A DNA stretch of 25,025 nt from positions 1 through 25,025 of the forward strand of contig DGXN01000008.1 of NCBI GenBank assembly GCA_002396335.1. Reading direction: 5' to 3'. The DNA is from Bacteroidales bacterium UBA4231. GTDB lineage: Bacteria; Bacteroidota; Bacteroidia; Bacteroidales; UBA932. The notes under the pieces are model-generated. The model searched no databases and was not told where the DNA came from. It saw nothing but the letters and a program-made list of their open reading frames with translations. Position 1 is the stretch's first letter. Each line of letters opens with the position of its first letter. The position numbers were made by a program, and so were the translations under genes. This document shows positions 17,069 through 24,632 of the stretch, piece by piece.

Positions 17069-18208
17069 TCAGCGTACAGGGACCGTGGAATTATCCTCTA
17101 TTTTAACAAGGTACGAATCAGGGAAAATATGCTTGATTTTTCCAAAAGATGCCTTTACTGTTTTCAAGGAAGGGTCTGTCAGAAGAATATACTTGTTCAG
17201 CTTGCCGGATTTCACGACAAGGGGTTTGTATCCATGGAAGAAAGGATCGGTATCCGACATGTTTTTCCCGGTAGCCAGAACTTGGATCCCGTAAACAGGA
17301 CCCTCGGGAGCAGGTGCCGGCGCGGCCGCCTCCTGAGAATTCTCTTTCAGAGGCTCCTCCTTCTTAGGCTCCTCCTGCTGGGCCGACGTCACCTGCATGG
17401 AACTGTCGTACCGCTGCTTGAAAGTACTGAAGGCACGGAAGATATTCTCCGCGATGCCATCGCGTCCCTCATCGCTCCGCATAGTGGCCAGATCGTCGGG
17501 ATTGGTGATGAACCCGACTTCAATCAATACGGACGGCATAGCCGTACGCCAGAGCACCCAGAACGGATCCTGTGATACGCCCCGGCTGTGCCGGATGGGC
17601 TTGGAGCCCATGGCAGCCGCTACATCCTCGGCGAAAGTGAGACTTCCGGTCAGGTGGGCGTTCTGCATGAGGTTGAATATGATATAGGACTGCGGGTCCG
17701 AAGGGTCGAAACCCTGGTAGGTGGTCTGGTAATTGTCTTCCAGCTGGATGACGGCGTTTTCCCTCTTGACCAGGTCCAGGTTCTTCGAATACAGGTCATT
17801 CCCCTTTTTGCGGGACTGTCCCAGACAGTGGATGGAGTACCCGTTGGCCGTAGTCCCCTTCTCTACGGAATTCACGTGAATGGAGATGAACAGGCTGGCA
17901 TTGTTTTTATTGGCAAAGACCGCGCGGTTTTCCAATTCCACAAAGCGGTCGTCCGTACGGGTCATCTTGACAGTGACGTCCGGGTATCCGGCGGCAATCT
18001 TCTGGGCCAGCCGCCGGCCGATATCCAGCGTAATGTTTTTCTCGTAAGTCTTTCTGTCCCGGCTGACGCATCCCGAATCTTTCCCGCCGTGTCCCGGGTC
18101 GATGACCACAGTGTGCAGACGCAAGTCTCCCTGGGCCGATGCAGGCACGGCTATTGCAGGAAAAACGGCGGCAAAAACCAGAAGAAAGGCGCGGGAAAAA
18201 GGATTCAT
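17069..18208 (-). CDS. N-acetylmuramoyl-L-alanine amidase (Amidase_3) with C-terminal SPOR-like domain
   Basis: Periplasmic zinc amidase that cleaves the peptide stem from peptidoglycan, usually for daughter-cell separation. The 379-residue protein has a signal peptide (about 1-26, PASAQ), the Amidase_3 zinc ligands H40 (VIDPGHGGKDSG), E93 (ELENRAVFAN) and H111 (ISIHVNS), and the catalytic E230 (VLIEVGFITN). A Glu/Pro/Ala linker (about 275-303) leads to a domain beginning YGIQVLATG that looks like a SPOR fold, which binds denuded glycan at the septum. The ATG at 18208 (complement) is chosen because it begins the signal peptide; the longer frame up to 18268 would add a 20-residue extension and use the promoter region. 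Next gene downstream is dnaA. Confidence 0.93.
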   Translation of the reverse strand: MNPFSRAFLLVFAAVFPAIAVPASAQGDLRLHTVVIDPGHGGKDSGCVSRDRKTYEKNITLDIGRRLAQKIAAGYPDVTVKMTRTDDRFVELENRAVFANKNNASLFISIHVNSVEKGTTANGYSIHCLGQSRKKGNDLYSKNLDLVKRENAVIQLEDNYQTTYQGFDPSDPQSYIIFNLMQNAHLTGSLTFAEDVAAAMGSKPIRHSRGVSQDPFWVLWRTAMPSVLIEVGFITNPDDLATMRSDEGRDGIAENIFRAFSTFKQRYDSSMQVTSAQQEEPKKEEPLKENSQEAAAPAPAPEGPVYGIQVLATGKNMSDTDPFFHGYKPLVVKSGKLNKYILLTDPSLKTVKASFGKIKHIFPDSYLVKIEDNSTVPVR

Positions 18209-18220
18209 AGCTCCTCGGGT

Positions 18221-18251
18221 TTTGTTTTTTGTGGAATAAAGACTAATTTTG
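18221..18251 (+). promoter_or_regulatory. Bacteroidota-type promoter for the lptD-like gene
   Basis: TTTG at 18221-18224, a 19-nt spacer, then TAATTTTG at 18244-18251. Both elements and the spacing match the Bacteroidota housekeeping consensus exactly. Initiation about 7 nt further on would leave a leader of roughly 30 nt before the ATG at 18290. It faces the opposite promoter at 18268-18297. Confidence 0.75.
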
Positions 18252-18267
18252 TATCTTATATATTGCA

Positions 18268-18297
18268 CAAATTTAGCAAAAAATATCCAATGGCAAG
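18268..18297 (-). promoter_or_regulatory. Bacteroidota-type promoter for the amidase gene
   Basis: On the - strand TAAATTTG (top-strand CAAATTTA at 18268-18275) is a perfect -7 box. CTTG (top-strand CAAG at 18294-18297) is a three-of-four -33 element at 18-nt spacing; it lies within the first codons of the lptD-like gene. The amidase leader would be about 50 nt. A purine-rich GAGGAG is present two bases before the amidase ATG. Confidence 0.55.
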
Positions 18298-21169
18298 GAA
18301 GTTTTTACAATATCTGACCGCAGGAGCGCTGGCAGCCGTCCTTATCGGCACGCCGCTTCAGGCGCGCATGCTGCGTCAGGTTCCCGACTCCCTCGCCCAA
18401 AGCGCAAGTCCGCGGGATTCGGCCCGCCTCCAGGCCGCCGACTCCGTCATGAGGGCCGACTCTGTCGCCGCCGCCCGGAAAGACTCGCTGGATATGCTGC
18501 AGAAAAGCTCGCTGGAGCGTCCCGCTTTCACCACCGCCAAAGACTCCATCATCACCGACTTCTCCGGCGGAAAACGGATGATCTACTATTACGGCGGCGC
18601 CACGGTCTCCTACCAGAACATGAAACTCACGGCCGACTACATCGAATACGACATGCTCACCAACACCGTATTCGCCCGCGGCCAGAAAGACCCCTCCACC
18701 GGGGAGATGACCGGTCTGCCGGAAATGACGGAAGGCGGCCAGACCTACAAGATGGACGAGCTCCGCTACAACTTCGACACCCAAAAGGCCCGCATCACCA
18801 ACATGATCACCAAGGAGTCGGAGGGCCTCCTGCAGGGAAAGCGCATCAAGATGATGCCGGACAAGTCCATCAACATGCGCGACGGCGTATACACCGTCTG
18901 CGACCTGGAACACCCGCACTACTACCTCAAGCTCACCATGGCCAAAGTGGTCACCAAACCGTCGCAAAAGACGGTTTTCGGCCCGGCCTACCCTGTCATC
19001 GCCGACGTTCCCACCCCGCTTGTCCTCCCCTTCGGCTTCGTGCCCAAGAAGCCTTCGAGAGCCACCGGCATGCTCATGCCCACTTTCGGTGAAGAGCAGG
19101 CGCGCGGCTTCTACATCCGCGACGCCGGCATGTACTTCGTCTTCGGCGACTACTTCGACCTTTCCCTCACCGGAGACTACTACACCCTGGGCTCCTGGGC
19201 CGTAGACCTGAATTCCCGCTACAAAGTCAACTACAAATTCAACGGCACCCTCGCCCTCACCTTCTCCAACGACCAGTCCGGCGAGAAAGGGTCCACCGAC
19301 TTTGTCCAGTCCCAGAACTTCGGCTTCCGCTGGTCCCATACGCAGGATTCCAAGGCCCACCCGGGCACCTCGTTCAGCGCTTCGGTGAATTTCTCCAGCC
19401 CGTCCAACAGCCGCTACAACGCCCGCTCGGTCACCGACGCCCAGCAGAACCAGATTTCCTCCTCCATTTCCTATTCCCACAACTGGAACGGGAAATTCAA
19501 CCTGAGCGTGAACGCCCTCCACAACCAGAACTCCAGGGACTCCAGCTATTCCTTCACGCTGCCCAACGTCACCTTCTCCGTCACCCGTTTCTATCCCTTC
19601 AAGCAGAAGAACCGCGTGGGAAAGGAAAAGTTCTACGAGAAGATCTCCTTCGGCTATTCCACCTCCCTGCAGAACCGCATCAACTTCAAGCTCAGGGACA
19701 TGCAGGACTTTGTCATGAATGAGGACGGCACCCATTCCATGATTACCGACGCCAAAGGCAACCTCATCCGCGAAAAAGCCTTCGGGGACTCGCTGGGGGT
19801 CAAGGCCATGGAGCGCCTCACCAACGGCATGTCGCACAACTTCCAGATCGGCCTGCCGAATTTTACGCTGCTTAAATATATCAATGTCACGCCCAGTATC
19901 AACTACGGCATGAACTGGATGTTCTCCAAGGGTTCGCAGTACCTGGAACCGGAGGTGGACAGCGACGGCAATCCCGTCATCGTGACCGACAAGGACGGCA
20001 ATGACATCATCGCCCAGAAAGTGATTTCGGATCCCGGCACCGCGTTCAACGGGTTCGGCGCCACGCATACCTATTCCGGCAGCATGTCGCTTTCCACGCG
20101 GATATACGGAATGTTCAACTTCGGCAAACACCGGAAGGTGCAGGCCATCCGCCATGTGATCACGCCTTCCGTGTCGCTGAGTTTCTCGCCGGAAAAAGGG
20201 ACCGCCTTCAACGGCTGGCGCACCCTGGAGCCTTATTATGACAAACGGGGCACTTACCATGCCGAATCCTGGTACAACATCTACAGCATCTCCGGCCATC
20301 ACAACTCCGTGAGCCCGCCCGGAAGAGGCAAGTCCGGCACCATGTCCATCTCCATTGGCAACAACCTGGAAGCGAAAGTGCGCGACCTCAGGGACACCAC
20401 GGGTACGGGAAGCAAGAAAGTCAAACTGCTGGACCAGCTGAGCATCAACACCAGCTACAACTTCCTGGCCGACTCGCTGCGCATGCAGAATATCGGCATA
20501 TCGGCCTCGACGAACCTGCTGAACCTGTTCAATATCAGCGGAAACATGAACTTCGACCCCTACGCCATCAATGAGCGCGGGCAGAAGATCAACAAGTTCA
20601 ATATCGCGAAAACCGGCGTTCCCGCCCGTCTGACCAACGCCTCGCTGTCCATCTCCTTCTCCAAAAACGGAAAGGGCGCCATCAACGGCAATGACGGTTC
20701 CAAGAGCGGATCCTCGGACGCCAATTCCTACGAGCGCATCTATTACCACCCCATCACCGGCGAATACATCCCCGGCGGCTATGTCTACTACATGAACCCC
20801 AACGCGCCCTGGTCCTTCAACGTGAGTTACTCCTTCAACTATTCCAAGAGTTACTCATACCAGGCCACCACGAAGGAACTGGTAGAGAACAAGCGCTTCA
20901 CGCAGACCCTGAACTTGAGCGGAAACATCAAGCTCACGCCCCGCATGAGCATCCAGGCCACCTCCGGCTTCGACGTCATGGCCATGAACTTCACCACCAC
21001 CCAGATCAGCGCCACCTACGACCTTCACTGCTTCAACATTGCCGTCTCATGGGTCCCTATGGGCCAGTGGAAGTCCTACAGTTTCCGCATTGCCGCAAAT
21101 GCCTCCGCCCTTGCCGACCTGCTGCGCTTCAAAAAGAGCGACAGTTACATGGACAACATGCTCCGGTAA
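18290..21169 (+). CDS. LptD-like LPS-assembly outer membrane protein
   Basis: Outer membrane translocon that inserts lipopolysaccharide into the outer leaflet. The 959-residue protein starts with a signal peptide (about 1-25, ending LQA), then a region with many DSA/DSV-type repeats, an OstA/LptA-like jellyroll part (about 90-210: GGATVSYQNMKLTADYIEYD, VFARGQKDPSTGEM, LLQGKRIKMMPDKSINMRDG) and a long C-terminal barrel region rich in alternating Ser/Tyr/Phe strands. The segment PVIADVPTPLVLPFGFVPKK is typical of LptD homologues of this phylum. ATG at 18290 is chosen because it starts the signal peptide; open sequence to the left in this frame runs antisense to the amidase gene. Preceded by a consensus promoter; rho follows with its own promoter. 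Confidence 0.92.
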   Translation: MARKFLQYLTAGALAAVLIGTPLQARMLRQVPDSLAQSASPRDSARLQAADSVMRADSVAAARKDSLDMLQKSSLERPAFTTAKDSIITDFSGGKRMIYYYGGATVSYQNMKLTADYIEYDMLTNTVFARGQKDPSTGEMTGLPEMTEGGQTYKMDELRYNFDTQKARITNMITKESEGLLQGKRIKMMPDKSINMRDGVYTVCDLEHPHYYLKLTMAKVVTKPSQKTVFGPAYPVIADVPTPLVLPFGFVPKKPSRATGMLMPTFGEEQARGFYIRDAGMYFVFGDYFDLSLTGDYYTLGSWAVDLNSRYKVNYKFNGTLALTFSNDQSGEKGSTDFVQSQNFGFRWSHTQDSKAHPGTSFSASVNFSSPSNSRYNARSVTDAQQNQISSSISYSHNWNGKFNLSVNALHNQNSRDSSYSFTLPNVTFSVTRFYPFKQKNRVGKEKFYEKISFGYSTSLQNRINFKLRDMQDFVMNEDGTHSMITDAKGNLIREKAFGDSLGVKAMERLTNGMSHNFQIGLPNFTLLKYINVTPSINYGMNWMFSKGSQYLEPEVDSDGNPVIVTDKDGNDIIAQKVISDPGTAFNGFGATHTYSGSMSLSTRIYGMFNFGKHRKVQAIRHVITPSVSLSFSPEKGTAFNGWRTLEPYYDKRGTYHAESWYNIYSISGHHNSVSPPGRGKSGTMSISIGNNLEAKVRDLRDTTGTGSKKVKLLDQLSINTSYNFLADSLRMQNIGISASTNLLNLFNISGNMNFDPYAINERGQKINKFNIAKTGVPARLTNASLSISFSKNGKGAINGNDGSKSGSSDANSYERIYYHPITGEYIPGGYVYYMNPNAPWSFNVSYSFNYSKSYSYQATTKELVENKRFTQTLNLSGNIKLTPRMSIQATSGFDVMAMNFTTTQISATYDLHCFNIAVSWVPMGQWKSYSFRIAANASALADLLRFKKSDSYMDNMLR

Positions 21170-21200
21170 TTTGCAAATCCACATATTTTTACTAACTTTG
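21170..21200 (+). promoter_or_regulatory. Bacteroidota-type promoter for rho-mnmE
   Basis: TTTG at 21170-21173, immediately after the lptD stop codon, is followed by a 19-nt spacer and TAACTTTG at 21193-21200. This is an exact match to TTTG-N19-TAnnTTTG. Transcripts would carry a leader of about 45 nt before the rho ATG at 21254. Confidence 0.78.
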
Positions 21201-21253
21201 CAGTGGTGTTCCGTTCGGAATGCCTTCTTTACCGAAATCTATTTTCCTAAACT

Positions 21254-23098
21254 ATGCCCCATAGCTATACAGAACTCAATGCCATGAGCGAAGACCAGCT
21301 CAGAAGCATCGCAGAATCATTAGAAATCAAAGGGATCAAAAAAATGGATGCCGCCGCAGTCCGCTACGCCATCCTGGACGAAGAAGCCCGCATAGAATCC
21401 CAGAAACCGGCAGAAGCCAAACCTGCCGCCCGTAAGCGCGGACGTCCCCGCAAAGCAGAAGAAAAACCCGCAGAAACGTCTGCTCCGGCAGCATCGGCCC
21501 CTGCAGCGCAGGAAGCCAAGCCTGCGGAAAAGCAGCCTGCCGCCAATAAGAAAAAAGCTGCCAAGAAAGCCGAAAAGCCCGCTGCTCCGGCCGCCGAAAA
21601 GCCGGCCGAACCCGCCACGGAGGAGGCTCAGGCACCTGCTTCTGCCCCCGCCCCTGCCGAGGCTGACAAACCCGCCAAAAAGCGCGGTCGCAAACCCAAG
21701 GCGGAAAAAGTGGAAGCGGAACCCGCTCCCGCCGCCGTCAAAGAAGAAACTGCTCCCGCAAGCGTAGACGGCAAGCAGTTTATCCACGACCTGTTTGACG
21801 ACCTCAAAGACGACCAGGCCCAGATCGAGGAAAACCGCCCCCGCAAGAAACAGAAGAATCAGCCCCAGCAGCAGAATCAGGGCAGTCAGCAGAACCAGCC
21901 GCAGAACAAGCAGAATCAGGGGAACCAGCAGCAACAGCAACAGCGCCAGCCCCGCATCGAGTTCGAAGGCTCCGTAGAAGCCACCGGCGTCCTGGAAATC
22001 ATGCCCGACGGTTACGGTTTCCTCCGCTCGTCCGACTACAACTACCTGAACTCTCCGGACGACATCTACGTCTCCCAGCAGCAGATCAAACAGAACGCCC
22101 TCAAGAACGGCGACACCGTCACCGGTGAAATCCGTCCCCCCAGAGAAGGCGACAAATACTTCCCGCTGGTGCGCATCAAGTTCATCAACGGCCGCACCCC
22201 GGACTTCGTAAGGGACCGCGTTCCCTTCGACTTCCTCACTCCCCTGTTCCCTACGGAGAAATTCAACCTCCTGGGTCACGGCCATGAGAAAGACCAGTCC
22301 ATCCGCGTCGTAGACATGTTCACCCCCATCGGCAAAGGACAGCGCGGCCTCATTGTCGCACAGCCCAAGACCGGTAAGACCATGCTCCTGAAGGCTATCG
22401 CCAACGCCATCGCCGACAATCACCCCGAAGTGTACGAAATCGTCCTCCTGATCGACGAACGCCCCGAAGAAGTCACCGACATGCAGCGCAGCGTCAAGGC
22501 CGAGGTTGTCGCCTCCACCTTCGACGAACCCGCCGAACGCCACGTCAAAGTGGCCAACATGGTCCTGGACAAGGCCCGCCGCCTGGTGGAATGCGGCCAC
22601 GACGTCGTCATTCTCCTGGACTCCATCACCCGTCTGGCCCGCGCCTACAACACCGTCCAGCCTGCATCCGGCAAGGTGCTCACCGGCGGTGTGGACGCCA
22701 ACGCCCTCCAGAAACCCAAGCGTTTCTTCGGCGCCGCCCGTAACATTGAAGGAGGCGGTTCCCTCACCATCCTGGCCACCGCCCTCACAGAAACCGGTTC
22801 CAAGATGGACGACGTCATCTTCGAGGAATTCAAAGGCACCGGCAATATGGAACTCCAGCTGGACCGCAACCTCTCCAACAAGCGTATCTTCCCTGCCGTC
22901 AACCTGGTCCTCAGCTCCACCCGCCGCGACGACCTCCTCTACGACGCCTACACCAACAACCGCATCTGGATCCTCCGCAAACTCCTGGCCGACATGAATC
23001 CCGTAGAAGCCATGACCTGGATGCAGCAGCACATGGATGAGTTCAAGACCAACAAAGACCTCATCGACAACATGTCCAAATTCTCCAGATACGATTAA
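21254..23098 (+). CDS. rho: Transcription termination factor Rho with long disordered insert
   Basis: Hexameric RNA helicase that ends transcription. The 614-residue protein is about 200 residues longer than E. coli Rho. Order of parts: Rho_N helical domain (about 1-45), an Ala/Lys/Pro/Glu-rich stretch (46-175) with two AT-hook-like motifs, RKRGRPRK (60-67) and KKRGRKPK (142-149), a short folded-looking segment ([14 protein letters not shown]), a Gln/Asn-rich stretch (about 199-232), the RNA-binding cold-shock-like domain starting [12 protein letters not shown] and DGYGFLRS, and the ATPase with P-loop AQPKTGKT and [13 protein letters not shown]. Insertions of this kind are known in Bacteroidota Rho; in Bacteroides thetaiotaomicron the disordered region has been reported to drive condensate formation. 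Followed after 18 nt by mnmE in the same reading frame. Confidence 0.98.
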   Translation: MPHSYTELNAMSEDQLRSIAESLEIKGIKKMDAAAVRYAILDEEARIESQKPAEAKPAARKRGRPRKAEEKPAETSAPAASAPAAQEAKPAEKQPAANKKKAAKKAEKPAAPAAEKPAEPATEEAQAPASAPAPAEADKPAKKRGRKPKAEKVEAEPAPAAVKEETAPASVDGKQFIHDLFDDLKDDQAQIEENRPRKKQKNQPQQQNQGSQQNQPQNKQNQGNQQQQQQRQPRIEFEGSVEATGVLEIMPDGYGFLRSSDYNYLNSPDDIYVSQQQIKQNALKNGDTVTGEIRPPREGDKYFPLVRIKFINGRTPDFVRDRVPFDFLTPLFPTEKFNLLGHGHEKDQSIRVVDMFTPIGKGQRGLIVAQPKTGKTMLLKAIANAIADNHPEVYEIVLLIDERPEEVTDMQRSVKAEVVASTFDEPAERHVKVANMVLDKARRLVECGHDVVILLDSITRLARAYNTVQPASGKVLTGGVDANALQKPKRFFGAARNIEGGGSLTILATALTETGSKMDDVIFEEFKGTGNMELQLDRNLSNKRIFPAVNLVLSSTRRDDLLYDAYTNNRIWILRKLLADMNPVEAMTWMQQHMDEFKTNKDLIDNMSKFSRYD

Positions 23099-23100
23099 AA

Positions 23101-23129
23101 CGTCATTCTGAACGCAGTGAAGAATCTAT
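23101..23129 (+). repeat. Copy of a dispersed intergenic repeat ('VILNAVKNL' type)
   Basis: The stretch beginning CGTCATTCTGAACGCAGTG and ending AATCTAT matches, from memory, a short repeat scattered between genes in many Bacteroidota and other bacteria, whose frame translation reads VILNAVKNL. It contains an imperfect inverted repeat ATTCT...AGAAT. Only one copy is visible here, so repeat status rests on recognition and not on comparison within the window. The mnmE start codon lies inside it. Confidence 0.5.
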
Positions 23130-24541
23130 ATTCAGACACCATCGTTGCTCCGGCCACCACTCCAGGTACCGGAGCAATTTCCATCGTCCGGGTCAGCGGT
23201 CCGCAAGCCTTCCCCATAGCAGATGCGGTAGTTCAATTAAAATCCGGAAACATTTCTCGATGTGACGGTTACACCATTCACTTCGGAGAAGTGTTTCAGG
23301 AAGGGAAGCTGCTGGACCAAGTACTGGTTTCCGTCTTCCGCGCCCCGCACAGCTATACGGGAGAGGACAGCGTAGAGATTAGCACCCATGCATCGGCCTA
23401 CATTGTCACGGAACTCATCCATTTACTGACCCAGGCGGGAGCGCGCTTTGCGGAACCGGGGGAATTCACCCGCCGCGCCTTCCTGAATGGAAAGATGGAC
23501 CTGGCTCAGGCAGAAGCGATTGCCGACGTTATCTCATCTTCAACTGCGGCAGCGCACCGCGTTGCCATGAACCAGCTCCGCGGCTGTTTTTCCGACGAAC
23601 TCATGTCCCTCCGCTCCCAACTGCTGGAAATGGCTTCCCTGCTGGAACTCGAGCTCGATTTCAGCGAAGAAGACGTCGAATTTGCCGACCGCAAAAAACT
23701 GCAAAACCTGGTTTCCGGCACCCTTCGGCACGTCGAAACCTTTGCCGGTACATTCCATGACGGGAACCTCATCAAAAACGGCGTTCCAGTTGCCATTGTC
23801 GGCGCGACCAATGCAGGGAAAAGCACACTTCTGAACGCCCTACTCGGAGAGGAAAGAGCCATCGTATCCCCCATCGCCGGAACCACCCGGGACACCATTG
23901 AAGAAACCCTGACCCTGGGCGGAATCCAGTTCCGTTTCATCGACACCGCCGGCATCCGGGAGGCCGACGACAGCATCGAAAAAATGGGAATTCAGCGCAC
24001 CTTCCAGAAGATAGAATCGGCCGAAATCATTCTTGCTGTATTAGATGGAGCCTCCGAAGAATCCGACCTTTTGAACAATTTAAAAGCGATCGTCGAGAAG
24101 GTAAAGCTGCACAGTCAAAAGCTCTTTATCCTCCTAAATAAAGCAGATAAAATAGAGCAAAACTGGGTTAACAAAAATGTTACACTAATTAACACTTTTG
24201 TTTCTTCTAATAATATAGAGCCGGTTATCATTTCAATCTCTGCAAAAACACATTCCGGCCTTAAGGAACTGAAAGAAGCGCTTCTCTCTGCCGAACAAGA
24301 CCTCATCCCCAACGCAGATTCGACCTTTATCACAAACGAGCGCCACTTCCAGGCACTCACCCAATCGGCCTCCGCCCTACGCGACGTCCTCACCGCCATG
24401 AGCTCCGGCCTCCCCTCCGACCTCATCGCCGAAGACCTCCGCCGCGCCCTCACCGCCATCAACTCCATCCTCGGAAAAGACCTCCTCTCCCCCGACGACA
24501 TCCTTCACAACATCTTCAAGAATCATTGCATCGGGAAATAA
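23117..24541 (+). CDS. mnmE: tRNA uridine-5-carboxymethylaminomethyl(34) synthesis GTPase MnmE
   Basis: With MnmG it modifies the wobble uridine of several tRNAs. The 474-residue protein has the N-terminal folate-binding domain (DTIVAPATTPGTGAISIVRVSG, then GEFTRRAFLNGKMDLAQAEA), a helical domain, and an embedded GTPase: G1 GATNAGKS (229-236), G2 TTRDT (256-260), G3 DTAG (276-279), G4 NKAD (341-344) and SAK (375-377). It ends in CIGK with the conserved cysteine C471. No ATG is available upstream of the conserved DTIVAPAT; the GTG at 23117 is the best start, six codons before it, inside a repeat-like sequence. The G4 region (about 24040-24250) is clearly more AT-rich than the rest of the gene. 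Likely co-transcribed with rho. Confidence 0.95.
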   Translation: MKNLYSDTIVAPATTPGTGAISIVRVSGPQAFPIADAVVQLKSGNISRCDGYTIHFGEVFQEGKLLDQVLVSVFRAPHSYTGEDSVEISTHASAYIVTELIHLLTQAGARFAEPGEFTRRAFLNGKMDLAQAEAIADVISSSTAAAHRVAMNQLRGCFSDELMSLRSQLLEMASLLELELDFSEEDVEFADRKKLQNLVSGTLRHVETFAGTFHDGNLIKNGVPVAIVGATNAGKSTLLNALLGEERAIVSPIAGTTRDTIEETLTLGGIQFRFIDTAGIREADDSIEKMGIQRTFQKIESAEIILAVLDGASEESDLLNNLKAIVEKVKLHSQKLFILLNKADKIEQNWVNKNVTLINTFVSSNNIEPVIISISAKTHSGLKELKEALLSAEQDLIPNADSTFITNERHFQALTQSASALRDVLTAMSSGLPSDLIAEDLRRALTAINSILGKDLLSPDDILHNIFKNHCIGK

Positions 24542-24570
24542 ATAGCCCCGCCCTATCGCAATCATACAAA

Positions 24571-24600
24571 ACCGCCGCCCTCCCATTGGAAAGCGGCGGT
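24571..24600. terminator. Hairpin between convergent genes, probable bidirectional terminator
   Basis: A perfect 8-bp inverted repeat, ACCGCCGC (24571-24578) and GCGGCGGT (24593-24600), encloses a 14-nt loop. Read on the - strand it is followed by TTTGTATGATT, giving a reasonable terminator for the gene at 24633. On the + strand only CATATTGCTTC follows, a weaker U-tract for mnmE. Confidence 0.6.
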
Positions 24601-24632
24601 CATATTGCTTCAAGTTGCTTCTTGCCTAGCTT

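Noticed and set aside
17588..18289. In-frame extension of the lptD-like gene far to the left.
   Set aside because: It runs antisense through the amidase gene; the signal peptide and consensus promoter place the start at 18290.
18305..20749. A very long open frame (over 800 codons) on the - strand opposite the lptD-like gene, and similar long antisense frames opposite ftsH, the lipoprotein gene, pepD and rho.
   Set aside because: They mirror real genes with strong GC-rich codon bias; the predicted proteins are rich in Gly/Val/His/Asp without domain structure, and they have no start signals.
21840..21950. CAG/CAA-rich stretch that looks like a tandem DNA repeat.
   Set aside because: It is the irregular Gln/Asn codon tract of Rho, without a fixed repeat unit.
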